Assembly (NCBI GenBank): GCA_964648215.1
Contig: CAZYMF010000105.1
Location: 1 to 16,378, forward strand
Origin: CAZYMF01 sp964648215
Lineage (GTDB): Bacteria; Desulfobacterota; Binatia; HRBIN30; JACQVA1
Reading direction: 5' to 3'
DNA length: 16,378 nucleotides
Part shown: piece by piece, positions 1 through 12,004 of the stretch
Layout: every line of letters begins with the position of its first letter
Numbering within the stretch: position 1 is the first letter of the stretch
Notes under the pieces: model-generated
Told to the model about the DNA's origin: nothing
Seen by the model: the letters and a program-made list of their open reading frames with translations, nothing else
Database searches by the model: none
Program-made: the position numbers and the translations under genes

Positions 1-14
1 GCGCCGCGCCAGCG

Positions 15-1916
15 TCAGCGCGGCGGGCGCGGCTCGACGACCGGGAAGCGCAGCGGGAACGTATCGAGCATTTCCAGCAGCTCGACGAGCTTTTCGACCT
101 TGCCGGTGACGGCGATCCGCCCCGACTGCAACGCCGCCGGGAAGGTTGTCTGGTGCAGCGAGATCTCGTCCAGCGTCGCGCGGGTCAGCGTCAGCGTCGC
201 GTCGGCACTGTCGGCCTGGGAGTCGGGCACGCAAGTCAGCGCGCTGTTCTCCAGGTTGAGCACGTAGTCCTGCTTGGTGTCGGTGAACCGCCAGTTGAGC
301 ACGATCGTCTTGCCGGCGGCCTTGTCGCCGTCGAGCCGCACGGCCATGAAGTCGAAGTACAGGTCGAGCGGCAGCGAGCGGATGATGTCCGGCGCCCCGC
401 CGGCGCCGCCGGGAAGCTGGGGCACGCCGTTGCGCAGCTCGAAGGCGCCCTGCAGATAGGCGTTGCGCGCGGTCGCCGATTCGGCCTGGTAGCCCAACTG
501 CTCGAGCGCGTCGGCCCCCAGCTCGCGGGCGTCGCCATTGGCGGGATCCGCGAACACGAGCTGCGAGGTCACTTGAGCAACCCAGCGGTACTCGGCGCGT
601 TCGTAGTCCCGGCGCGCCTTCGCCAGCACCGCTTCCGCGCCGCCCATGTACTCGACGCTCTTCTTCGCCGCCGCGACCGGCGGCAGCGCGTCGAGATTCG
701 CCGGGTTGCCGTCGTAGTGACCCAGGTAGCGCTGGTAGATCGCCTTGATGTTGTGTTTGAGACTGCCGTAGAACGAATGCGTCGACCATTCCTGGTCGAG
801 GCTTGCCGGCAGCTTGACCAGCTCGGCGATCTCGGCGCCGACGTAGCCGTGATTCATCAAGCGCACGGTCTGGTCGTGCACGAACTTGTAGGCGTCGCGC
901 TGCTTGCCCAGAAAGGAGCGCACGCGATCGCCGCTCCATACCGGCCAGTTGTGCTGCGCGATCAAGATATCGCTCGACGCGCCGTAACGGTGCAGCGCGC
1001 CGCCGATGTACTTCGACCACGCGAGCGAGTCGCGCACCAGCGCTCCGCGCATCGGCAACAGGTTGTGGAAATTCTGGGTCGTGATCTCGGTCATGTTGAG
1101 GACGCGGAACTGCGGGTAGTACATGATCAGCTCGGCCGGCGCCTCGGCATCGGGGGTCAACTCGAAGATGATCTCGACGCCGTCGATGCGGTGGGTCTCG
1201 AGCGGCTTTTCGATCAGGTTGGTGGGCGTAATCAGGGTGACCGTGCCGAGCGAGACGCTCTTGCCCAGCCCGGTATCGACCTGGCCGCGTTCGCCGCGCG
1301 GCAGCATCGCGCCGAACTGGAACAGGGCGCGCCGCAGCATCGCGTTGCCGGCGATCACGTTTTCGCCGACCGCCGCGGCCATGAAGCCCGCGGGCGCCCA
1401 GATCGTCACCTTGCCGGCCGCCACCTCGTCGGCGCCGACGACTCCACGGACGCCGCCGAAGTGGTCGATGTGGCTGTGAGAGTAGATGACCGCGACCACC
1501 GGCCTCTGCGGCCGATGCTTCCGGTACAGATCCATCGCCGCTCTGGCGACCTCGGTCGAGATCAGCGGGTCGATCACGATGAGGCCGCTGTCGCCCTCGA
1601 TGATCGTCATGTTGGATACGTCGAAGCCGCGCAGCTGGTAGACCCGATCCGTCACCCGGTACAGGCCGTTGGCCATGTTCACACGGGCGTGACGCCACAG
1701 GGCCGGATGAACGGTGTCGGGGGCCTTCTCGCTGGCGAGAAACTCATAGCCTTGAAGCGTCCACACCAGACGGCCATCGGGGCGCACGATCAACTGGTCG
1801 CCGAGCGCTTCGATGAAGCCGTGCCGCGCATCTTCGAACGATTGCGTATCGGCTAACGGCGCCTGGGCCAGGGCGGCCCGGTTCGCCGCGCGTGTCGCTT
1901 CCGTCGCGTCCTTCAT
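15..1916 (-). CDS. Alkyl sulfatase-type metallo-beta-lactamase-fold hydrolase (SdsA1/YjcS-like)
   Basis: Predicted zinc-dependent sulfatase that hydrolyses alkyl sulfate esters such as SDS to alcohol and sulfate. The 633-residue protein has the metal motif H147-x-H149-x-D151-H152 inside SHSHIDHFGG. A later block, MTEITTQNFHNLLPMRGA, matches the family region that carries metal-binding acidic residues, followed by an AQHNWPVW segment. After the catalytic domain comes a helical middle part and a C-terminal SCP2-like domain (about residues 500-630), the usual alkyl-sulfatase order, and the length is normal for the family. The ATG at 1916 is chosen over one at 1940 because GGAGGAGG lies 5 nt before it. 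With this start no signal peptide is visible, whereas Pseudomonas SdsA1 is exported. It is transcribed toward the left edge. The family call is firm; the natural substrate is inferred from family only, and other sulfate esters are possible. Confidence 0.9.
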   Translation of the reverse strand: MKDATEATRAANRAALAQAPLADTQSFEDARHGFIEALGDQLIVRPDGRLVWTLQGYEFLASEKAPDTVHPALWRHARVNMANGLYRVTDRVYQLRGFDVSNMTIIEGDSGLIVIDPLISTEVARAAMDLYRKHRPQRPVVAVIYSHSHIDHFGGVRGVVGADEVAAGKVTIWAPAGFMAAAVGENVIAGNAMLRRALFQFGAMLPRGERGQVDTGLGKSVSLGTVTLITPTNLIEKPLETHRIDGVEIIFELTPDAEAPAELIMYYPQFRVLNMTEITTQNFHNLLPMRGALVRDSLAWSKYIGGALHRYGASSDILIAQHNWPVWSGDRVRSFLGKQRDAYKFVHDQTVRLMNHGYVGAEIAELVKLPASLDQEWSTHSFYGSLKHNIKAIYQRYLGHYDGNPANLDALPPVAAAKKSVEYMGGAEAVLAKARRDYERAEYRWVAQVTSQLVFADPANGDARELGADALEQLGYQAESATARNAYLQGAFELRNGVPQLPGGAGGAPDIIRSLPLDLYFDFMAVRLDGDKAAGKTIVLNWRFTDTKQDYVLNLENSALTCVPDSQADSADATLTLTRATLDEISLHQTTFPAALQSGRIAVTGKVEKLVELLEMLDTFPLRFPVVEPRPPR

Positions 1917-1921
1917 CGTGC

Positions 1922-1929
1922 CCTCCTCC
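1922..1929 (-). promoter_or_regulatory. Ribosome binding site of the alkyl sulfatase gene
   Basis: On the minus strand the sequence GGAGGAGG is followed by 5 nt and then the ATG ending at 1916. It matches the anti-Shine-Dalgarno closely. It lies inside the first codons of the longer open frame that begins at 1940, so it argues for the downstream start. Confidence 0.75.
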
Positions 1930-2045
1930 GATGGCGCCACGTTAGCACGCGCGAGCCCGTTCGATCACCCCACTGGCTACCCGGGCTATCCGGGCCGGAG
2001 GGAAGGGGCGGAGACACCCTGCCGCGGGCTACGAATGAACCTGCA

Positions 2046-2090
2046 CCGGACAGAGCCCGGTGCCACCGGGTGGGGCCGGCCTCTGTCCGG
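2046..2090. repeat. Nested perfect hairpin, CCGGACAGAG arms
   Basis: CCGGACAGAG (2046-2055) is the exact reverse complement of CTCTGTCCGG (2081-2090). Directly inside it, CCCGGT (2056-2061) pairs with ACCGGG (2065-2070) around a GCC loop, leaving a 10-nt bulge on one side (2071-2080). The result is a 10-bp stem capped by a 6-bp stem, with no T-run on either side, so it is not a typical intrinsic terminator. It could stop or protect the GH25 transcript, or be one member of a dispersed palindromic repeat family. The pairing is seen directly; the function is open. Confidence 0.65.
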
Positions 2091-2097
2091 CCCGTCG

Positions 2098-2159
2098 AAG
2101 GTTCATTGGCTCAACGCACCGGTGCCGCACCGGTCGAGTTCTCAGGATGAGCGAACCTT
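2098..2159. repeat. REP-like imperfect palindrome
   Basis: AAGGTTC (2098-2104) and GCTCA (2109-2113) pair with TGAGC (2148-2152) and GAACCTT (2153-2159). This gives a 12-bp stem with a 4-nt ATTG bulge. The loop holds the self-palindrome GCACCGGTGC (2116-2125) and a second GCACCGGT (2127-2134). On the minus strand it reads CGCTCATCCTGAG, which matches 11 of 13 bases of CGCTCGCCCTGAG found inside recB at 8783-8795. It also contains TCGAAGG next to the left arm (2095-2101). These are the hallmarks of the CTGAG...TCGAAGG palindromes that I recall as dispersed repeats in many GC-rich genomes. Confidence 0.55.
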
Positions 2160-2182
2160 GCACGAAACCGCTCTCGCCCGCG

Positions 2183-2878
2183 TCACATGCCTTCCGTGCG
2201 GCGCCCCCATACGCCGGCGTTGGCAATCCATGAGCTCAGCTCGCCGACGGATCCGTTGAAGATGTTCCGGTCGACGTCGCCCGAGATTCCCCCGACCGTG
2301 CCGTTTTCGGTGTACTGCCAGAACTTCCAGTCGGTCCATCCCGGAGGAAGAGCCGGCTGTGCGGCCTTCGTGTAGTGAGCAACCCACAACGCGTACGTCG
2401 TGAGCGGCTGGTAGTCGCCGAACTTCTCCGCCATGAAACCCCGGCGCGTGTAGATGATGGGCCTGCGGCCGAGAAGCCGCTCTACCTGCTGCAGCCAGGC
2501 AAACGCGCGTTGGGCGCGCTCGGCGATAGGAACCTGCTCCCAGCGATCCTTTCCGGAGCTCAAGTCCTCCTCGATGTCGACGACCGGGGGCAGGTCGCCC
2601 GCCTCCAGACTCCCGACGACCCGAAGGAAGTTGTCCACCTGGTCGTCCACCGGGTCCAGGGCCGAGAGGAAGTGGTAGGCGCCGCGCAGGACACCGTTTG
2701 CTCCCGCCCGAGCCCAATTGTCGGCAAATCGGGGATCGTCGTACCGCGCACCTTGCGTCGCCTTGATAAAACAGAACGCCACCCCCTCGCTCGCGAGCGC
2801 CCGCCAGTCGATGTCTCCCTGGTGGTGGGATACATCGAGTCCGGTGGCAAAGGACTCGCCTCGCACTGTCTCACTCAT
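2183..2878 (-). CDS. Glycoside hydrolase family 25 (lysozyme-like muramidase)
   Basis: Predicted muramidase that cleaves the N-acetylmuramic acid-(beta-1,4)-N-acetylglucosamine bonds of peptidoglycan. The 231-residue protein is a single GH25 barrel. It opens with GLDVSHHQGDIDW (Asp15 near the first strand), then FIKATQG, GAYHF and the catalytic D-x-E of PVVDIEED (D101, E103), then PIIYT, LWVAHY, WKFWQYT and a closing GDVDRNIFNG. These are the family landmarks in the expected order and spacing. The ATG at 2878 is preferred over an upstream ATG at 2995 because GGAG lies 7 nt before it and homology starts just after it; the 39 extra residues resemble neither the family nor a signal peptide. No secretion signal, wall-binding repeat or neighbouring holin is visible, so how it reaches its substrate is unclear. 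A phage-derived origin is possible. The family call is firm; the role is open. Confidence 0.9.
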   Translation of the reverse strand: MSETVRGESFATGLDVSHHQGDIDWRALASEGVAFCFIKATQGARYDDPRFADNWARAGANGVLRGAYHFLSALDPVDDQVDNFLRVVGSLEAGDLPPVVDIEEDLSSGKDRWEQVPIAERAQRAFAWLQQVERLLGRRPIIYTRRGFMAEKFGDYQPLTTYALWVAHYTKAAQPALPPGWTDWKFWQYTENGTVGGISGDVDRNIFNGSVGELSSWIANAGVWGRRTEGM

Positions 2879-3156
2879 CCCCGAGCTCCCATTCGCTTCC
2901 GTCGAGCGCCCGGGCGAGAGAGCAAGCGACGCACCAGGCGACGGACGGAGCCGCGTCGCGAAGCACACAGCCTGATCGGGCACCGGAGTGTTCACCCCAA
3001 TGCTCAGCCGGTCCCGTCTTCGTCCACTATGGAGGACACTGCGGCGTCGCGTTCTTGTCCGGTGCGAGAGCAGCGTAGATGTCTCAGGCGTCGACCTTCG
3101 CTCTTCGCTTCCCTCGGCGATGGAAACGCGGCGCGGGGTTGTGTACGGAAGGCGGT
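2879..3156. other. Divergent intergenic region between GH25 and recC
   Basis: These 278 nt must hold the promoters of both the leftward muramidase gene and the rightward recCBD operon. GGAG at 2886-2889 serves the muramidase, and GGAAGG at 3147-3152 lies 4 nt before the recC ATG. Only weak promoter matches are seen, for example TTCTTG and TAGATG 18 nt apart near 3051-3080, so no promoter is assigned. Open frames that cross this stretch lack family similarity and are not called. Confidence 0.5.
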
Positions 3157-6100
3157 ATGACCCGCGCCGGCATGTTCGTTCACCGCAGCAATCGCGCCGA
3201 GGCGCTGGTCGAGGTGCTGGCGGACGTCGTGGCGCGGCCGCTGGCCAATCCGTGGGCGTCCGAGTGCATCGCCGTGCAGGGGCGCGGCATGGAGCGCTGG
3301 CTGTCGATGCAGCTCGCCCGCCGCCTCGGTGTCTGGGCCAACCCCAGCTTCCCTTTCCCCCGCCACCTCGTGCGCCGCGCCCTGCGGGCGGTCCTCGACA
3401 TCGACGAGGACGCCGGCGCCGGCTTCGAGCCCGACGTGCTGCTGTGGTCCGTCGCCGACCTGCTGGCCGCCCACCGCGAGCGCCCCGAGTTCGCGCCGAT
3501 CAACAACTACCTCGCCGGCGACCAGCGCGGCCTGCGCCGAGTTCAGCTCGCCGAGCGCATCGCCCGCACCTTCGACCAGTACGTCGTCTACCGCCCGCGC
3601 CTGGTCCTGGACTGGGAGAGCGGCCGCGAGACCCACTGGCAGGCGGTGCTGTGGCGCGCGCTCGTCGCGCGTCACGGCTCCAACCACGTCGCCGCGCTCG
3701 CCCGTAGCTTCCTGCAGGCGCTGGGCCGGTCCGATGTCGCCCTCGGCGACTTCCCGGCGCGGGTGAGCCTGTTCGGCATCTCCACCCTGCCGCCACTGTA
3801 CCTGGAGATGCTCGCGGCGCTCGCCGCCCACGTCGAGCTCCATCTCTTCCTGCTCAGCCCGTCGGCGGAGTACTGGGCGGAGATCCGCTCGCGCCGCGAG
3901 ATCCTGCGCCGGCATCTGCGCCGGGACTCCACCGTCGCCGATCTCGACGCCACCCTGCGGCTGGAAGAGGCCAACCCGTTGCTGGCCTCGCTCGGCCGGC
4001 TGGGGCGCGATTTCCAGCAGGTGATCGAGGGCACGGCCGACTACCAGGAGCCGGACGACGATCTCTACTTGGATCCCGGCACGGAAGACATGCTGGCGAC
4101 GCTGCAAGCCGACGTTCTCTCGCTGCGCCACCGGAGACCGGGCAACAGCGACGCTCCCGCACTTCCGCTCGCGCCCGGGGACGACTCGATCGCCATCCAT
4201 GCCTGCCACAGCCCGATGCGCGAGGTGGAGGTGCTGCGCGACCAGCTCCTGGCCCGCTTCGACACCGACCCCACCCTGGAGCCGCGCCACGTCGTGGTCA
4301 TGTGCCCCGCGATCGACGCCTACGCGCCGTTCGTCGACGCCGTGTTCGGCGCCGGCGACCACGCCGCGCCCATTCCCTATCGCATCGCCGACCGCGCCGT
4401 CCGCGCCACCGACGACGTCGTCGCCGCCTTCCTGGCGTTGCTCGCCGTCCTGCGCAGTCGCATGACCGCGAGCGAGGTGCTCGACCTGCTCGCCCTCGAT
4501 CCGATTCGCGAGCGCTTCGGCTTCGTCGCCGAGGACCTCGACCTGGTACGCGGCTGGGTCAAGGACTCCGGCATTCGCTGGGGCATCGATGCCGCGCATC
4601 GTCAGGCGGCGGAGCAGCCCGCCCTCGCCGGCAACACCTGGCGCTTCGGCCTCGACCGCCTGCTGCTCGGCTACGCCATGCCCGGAGAGGGGCGGCGCCT
4701 CTACCGCGGCGTCCTGCCCTACGACGACGTCGAGGGGACCACGGCCGAGGTGCTCGGCCGCCTGGTCGAGCTGTGCGAGACGCTCTTCGCCTTTCAAGGC
4801 GCGCTGCAAACGCCCCGCCCTCTCGATGTCTGGCGCGACGATCTCGGCCGGCTGCTGCAGTCGATGGTCGCCAGCAGCAACCAGACCGCCCACCAGCACC
4901 GCCAGATCCACACCGCGCTGGCGGCGCTGGCCGAGAACGCGCGCGCGGGCGGCTTCACCGAGGCGGTCGATCTCGACACCGTGCAGATGCAGCTCGCGGC
5001 GGCGCTCGAGCAGAGCGCGCCCGGGCGCGGCTTTCTCAGCGGCGGCGTCACCTTCTGCGCCCTGGTCCCCATGCGCAGCATCCCGTTCCGCGTCGTCTGC
5101 CTGCTGGGGATGAACGACGCCGACTTTCCGCGCACCCGGCGCCCTCCGGGGTTCGACCTCATGGCGCAGAAACCGATGCCGGGAGATCGCTCGTCGCGCG
5201 ACGACGACCGCTACCTGTTCCTCGAGGCGCTGCTCTCGGCGCGGGAACGCCTGATCGTCACCTACGTCGGCCAGAGCATTCGCGACAACAGTGAGATCCC
5301 GCCCTCGGTCGCGGTCAGCGAGCTTCTCGACGTCGTCGAGGAGTCGTTTCACCTCTCTTCACCGGAGCCGGCGACGGCGACGGTCCGTAGCCGCTTGGTG
5401 CTGCACCACCCGCTGCAGCCGTTCAGCCCGCGTTACTTCGGCACCGGCGAGGATCCGCGGCTGTTCAGCTACGCGCGCAACGACTGCGACGGCGCGCGCG
5501 CGCTGGTCGGCGCGCGCGCGCCGGCACCGGCGTTCCTGGCGGCACCGCTGGCGCCGGATCCGAGCGCGAAGCGCGAGGTCGCCCTGGCCGCGCTGACGCG
5601 CTTCTTCGAGAACCCCACCCGCGCCTTCCTGCAGAGCCGCCTGGCCCTCTACCTGGGCACCGACGTCGACACGATCGACGACCGCGAGCCGCTGCAGCTC
5701 GACGGCCTCGAGCAGTGGAAGCTCGGCACCGCCTTGTTGGAGCGCGCCGTTCACGGAGAGAGCCCGGGAGAGGCGCTGCCGGAGCTCGCCGCCAGTGGTG
5801 CTCTGCCGCCCGGCACTCTCGGCCGCTGCACGTTCGACGCCCTGGTCCCGGAGGTGGACGCTCTCGCCAATGCGGCTCGGGCGCGGATTCGCGGCGGCGA
5901 GCTAGCGCCGTTGACGGTCGACGCGGAGCTGGAGGGGACCCGCATCACCGGCGCGCTGCGCCACCTGTGGCCGGCCGGGCAGGTGCAGTACCAGTACTCG
6001 AAGCTCGGGCGCCGGCACGAGCTCGGCGTGTGGATCCGCCACCTCGTCGTCAACTGGCGGCGGCCCGCGGGCTACTCGCGCGACAGCTTCCTCATCGGCC

Positions 6101-6512
6101 GCTCGCAGCAGAAGGAAGACGGCCCCGTTGCCATCCGCTTTCGCCCGGTCGACGACGCGGGCCCAATCCTGGCGGCGTTGCTGCGGCTCTACTGGCAAGG
6201 GCAGGACGCTCCGCTGCTGCTCTTCGAGCATGCGTCACGGGCCTATGCCGAGACGCTGCGCGCGAAGAAGGACGAGCACGCTGCGCGCCACAAGGCACGG
6301 CAGCAGTTTCTGGGCGGTGACTACGCGTGGGGCGACATTCGCGACGACTACGTCCGCCAGGTCTTCGGCAGCGCCGATCCTGTGGACCCCACCTTCCGCT
6401 TCGACGTCCCTTCCGCGGGCGCGGACGATACAGATGAAGGACGCCTGCCCGGCTTCGCCGAGATCGCGGTGACCGTGTTCACGCCGCTGCTCGAGCATCG
6501 CGAGGAGCTGCC

Positions 6513-6516
<4 letters not shown>
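3157..6516 (+). CDS. recC: Exodeoxyribonuclease V gamma subunit, RecC
   Basis: RecC is the non-catalytic scaffold of RecBCD; it splits the DNA duplex and reads the Chi sequence on the 3' strand. The 1119-residue product is almost the length of E. coli RecC (1122). The N-terminus (FVHRSNRAEALVEVL, then GRGMERWLSMQLARRLGVWAN near residues 42-61) matches the family opening. Around residue 629 comes the strongly conserved block GVTFCALVPMRSIPFRVVCL followed by GMNDADFPR. The C-terminus, with WRRPAGYSRDS and LLRLYWQGQ, fits the inactive nuclease-like fold that contacts RecB. No intact Walker A is seen, as expected. The ATG at 3157 is chosen for its GGAAGG site 4 nt upstream; the next ATG (3172) has none, and the frame from 3079 adds unconserved residues. 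It is the first gene of recCBD; the stop overlaps the recB start by 4 nt. No ptrA-like protease gene lies between recC and recB, unlike E. coli. Confidence 0.95.
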
Positions 6517-9985
<3,469 letters not shown>

Positions 9986-9986
<1 letters not shown>

Positions 9987-11860
9987 TGACAACGACGGTC
10001 GCGCGGTTGCAGCAGGCGGGCGTGCTCTCTCCTCTCGACGCGCACTTCGCCCGGGCGATGGCGCGAATTGCGGGCGAGGCGCGCGAGGAGGTGCTGCTGG
10101 CGGCGGCGATGGTCAGCCAGCACGTCGGCCGCGGCCACGTCTGCCTCGACCTGGCCGCGCTGGCGGCGACGCCGGCGCTGCTCGACGGCGAGGGCCGCGT
10201 GGTGGCGGAGAGGCCGTGGCCCGAGCTCGCCGCGTGGATCGAGGCGCTGCGCTCCTGCCCGCTCGTCGGCACGAGCGACGCGGTCTCACCCCTGGTTCTC
10301 GACGCCGCCGGCCGCCTGTATCTGCGTCGCTACTGGGAGCACGAGTCGGCGCTGGCGGCATCGCTGGTGGCGCGATCGACGCAGACCGAGCCGCCCCTGG
10401 ACGGTTCGTGGCTGCGCCCCACGCTCGATCGCTTGTTCCCGAGCGACGGCGCGACGGAGCCGCTCGACTGGCAGCGCTTCGCGGCGCTGCTGGCGCTGCA
10501 GCGCCGGCTCTGCGTGATCTCCGGAGGACCGGGAACGGGGAAGACGCACACGGTGGTGAAGATTCTCGCCCTGCTCGTCGAGCAGGCCTTCCATCAGGGC
10601 GCGCGTGTGCCGCGCATCACCCTGGTGGCACCGACGGGCAAGGCCGCGGCCCGTCTGTCCGAGTCGATTCGCAAGGCCAAGGGAACTCTCGCCTGCGACG
10701 GCGCGGTAATCTTGGCGATTCCCGAGGACGCGGCGACGATCCACCGCTGTCTCGGCTCGATCGCCGGCAGCGGCACCAGCTTCCGCCATCACGCCGACAA
10801 CCCCCTGGTGACCGACGTGGTGCTGGTCGACGAGGCCTCGATGGTCGACCTCGCCCTGATGCGGCGCCTGGTCGCGGCGGTGCCGCGGACGGCGCGGTTG
10901 ATCCTGCTCGGCGACAAGGACCAGCTCGCCTCCGTCGAGGCCGGCGCTGTGCTCGGCGACATCTGCAACACGGGCACGGACCGCAGCTACTCGCGGGCGC
11001 TGGCGGAAAGCGTGGCGGCGCTGACGGGGGAGCGGCTGGCTCTCGGCGCGGCGGCACCGCCGGATACCGGCATCTGGGACTGCATGGTGGAGCTGACCCG
11101 CAGCTACCGCTACGGGCCCGACAGCGGCATCGGCCGGCTGGCCCGGGCGATCAACGCCGGGGAGGCGGCCGCGGCGCTGGCGGTTCTCGACTCCGGCGAC
11201 TGTCCCGAAGTCGGTCTGATCGAGCCTCCACCGGGTTTTGGGTTGAGTGATGCGCTGCGGTCGGCGGCCGCGCGCGGCTTCGGCGCCTACCTGCAGGCAC
11301 CGGAGCCGGCCGAGCAGCTTCGCGCCCTCGAGCGCTTCCGCATCCTGTGCGCGCACCGTCGCGGTCCGACGGGGGTCGACGACGTCAACGCGCAGGTCGA
11401 AGAAGCGCTGGCGCGGGCCGGGCTGATCCGGGTCGACAGCGCCACGTACAACGGCCGGCCGATCATGGTCACGCGCAACGACTACCAGCTCAAGCTGTTC
11501 AACGGCGACGTCGGGCTGATCGCGCCCGACCCCGAGCAACCGCAGCGCAAGCTGGCGCTCTTCCCCGGCGAGCAGGGACAGCTCCGCCGCCTCTCCCCGT
11601 CACGGCTGCCGCCGCACGAGACGGTCTACGCGACGAGCGTGCACAAGAGCCAGGGCTCGGAGTTCGACGAGGTGGCGGTGGTGCTGCCGCGCGAGCCGTC
11701 GCCGGTGCTGTCGCGCGAGCTGCTATACACGGCGGTAACGCGGGCGCGGCTCGCGGTGACAATCCACGGCAGCCGCGACGTCTTCGCCCACGCCGTCGCC
11801 CGCCGGATCGAGCGCGCCTCGGGCTTGCGCGAAGTCCTGTGGGAAGGCATCCCCGCCTGA
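9986..11860 (+). CDS. recD: Exodeoxyribonuclease V alpha subunit, RecD helicase
   Basis: RecD is the fast 5'-to-3' SF1B helicase of RecBCD and is needed for full nuclease control. The 624-residue product is close to E. coli RecD (608). Motifs in order: an N-terminal RecD domain (residues 1 to about 165), Walker A SGGPGTGKTHT (K186), VDEASMVDLALM (D282, E283), LLGDKDQLASVEAGAVLGDI, then the C-terminal ATSVHKSQGSEFDEV (H553) and LLYTAVTRAR (T585, R586). The final UvrD-like 2B segment and its arginine finger are thus present. The ATG at 9986 is chosen for its AGGAGG site; it shares one base with the recB stop (TGATG). This is the last gene of recCBD. No clear hairpin with a T-run follows the stop, so the operon terminator is not identified. 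The same frame stays open far upstream through recB, which is a high-GC artefact. Confidence 0.95.
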
Positions 11861-12004
11861 AAACCCGGCGGAATACGGAAGAAGTTGCCCGGCGACGCGA
11901 ATGGATGTCGTGCATCTTCTCGACAATCAACCCGCATGCTGCATAGTCAGCTAGACGACATTTTTCTGGCCGAAGTGTGAGCGGTTTGCTATACGACGAT
12001 TGCC
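11861..12004. other. Spacer between recD and the secreted modular protein gene
   Basis: These 144 nt follow the recD stop and precede the next gene on the same strand. They are visibly less GC-rich than the genes beside them, notably 11915-12000 with an ATTTTTC tract near 11958. A weak promoter candidate is listed separately. No terminator-like hairpin was found, so read-through from recCBD cannot be excluded. Only a poor GAGCGG lies upstream of the ATG at 12005. Confidence 0.5.
11920..11947 (+). promoter_or_regulatory. Candidate sigma70-type promoter for the secreted protein gene
   Basis: TCGACA (11920-11925, five of six matches to TTGACA) and CATAGT (11942-11947, four of six to TATAAT) are separated by 16 nt. 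They lie in the most AT-rich part of the spacer, about 60 nt upstream of the ATG. The match is modest and promoter rules for this lineage are uncertain. A TATACG at about 11989 is an alternative -10 that would give a very short leader. Confidence 0.25.

Larger units (their letters stand above)
1917..2182. other. Intergenic region with two inverted repeats
   Basis: These 266 nt separate the 3' end of the GH25 gene from the 5' end of the sulfatase gene, both on the minus strand. The sulfatase promoter should lie here, but no convincing -35/-10 pair stands out. Most of the left half is GC-rich with small CCGGG repeats near 1980-2000. Positions 2046-2159 hold two consecutive inverted repeats, described separately. 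A short minus-strand frame at 2029-2226 crosses both repeats and looks like a translation of repeat DNA. Confidence 0.6.

Noticed and set aside
153..1856. 567-codon plus-strand open frame opposite the sulfatase gene
   Set aside because: The minus-strand frame carries the HxHxDH motif and full family architecture; the plus-strand frame is a GC-driven shadow.
2029..2226. 65-codon minus-strand frame between the GH25 and sulfatase genes
   Set aside because: It overlaps the GH25 3' end and is translated mainly from two palindromic repeats, so it is best explained as repeat DNA.
2879..2995. 39-residue N-terminal extension of the GH25 protein
   Set aside because: It is neither hydrophobic enough for a signal peptide nor similar to the family, and the ATG at 2878 has a well-spaced GGAG.
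3004..5352. 782-codon minus-strand open frame opposite recC
   Set aside because: Same reason: clear RecC homology on the plus strand, low-complexity antisense product, no ribosome binding site argument.
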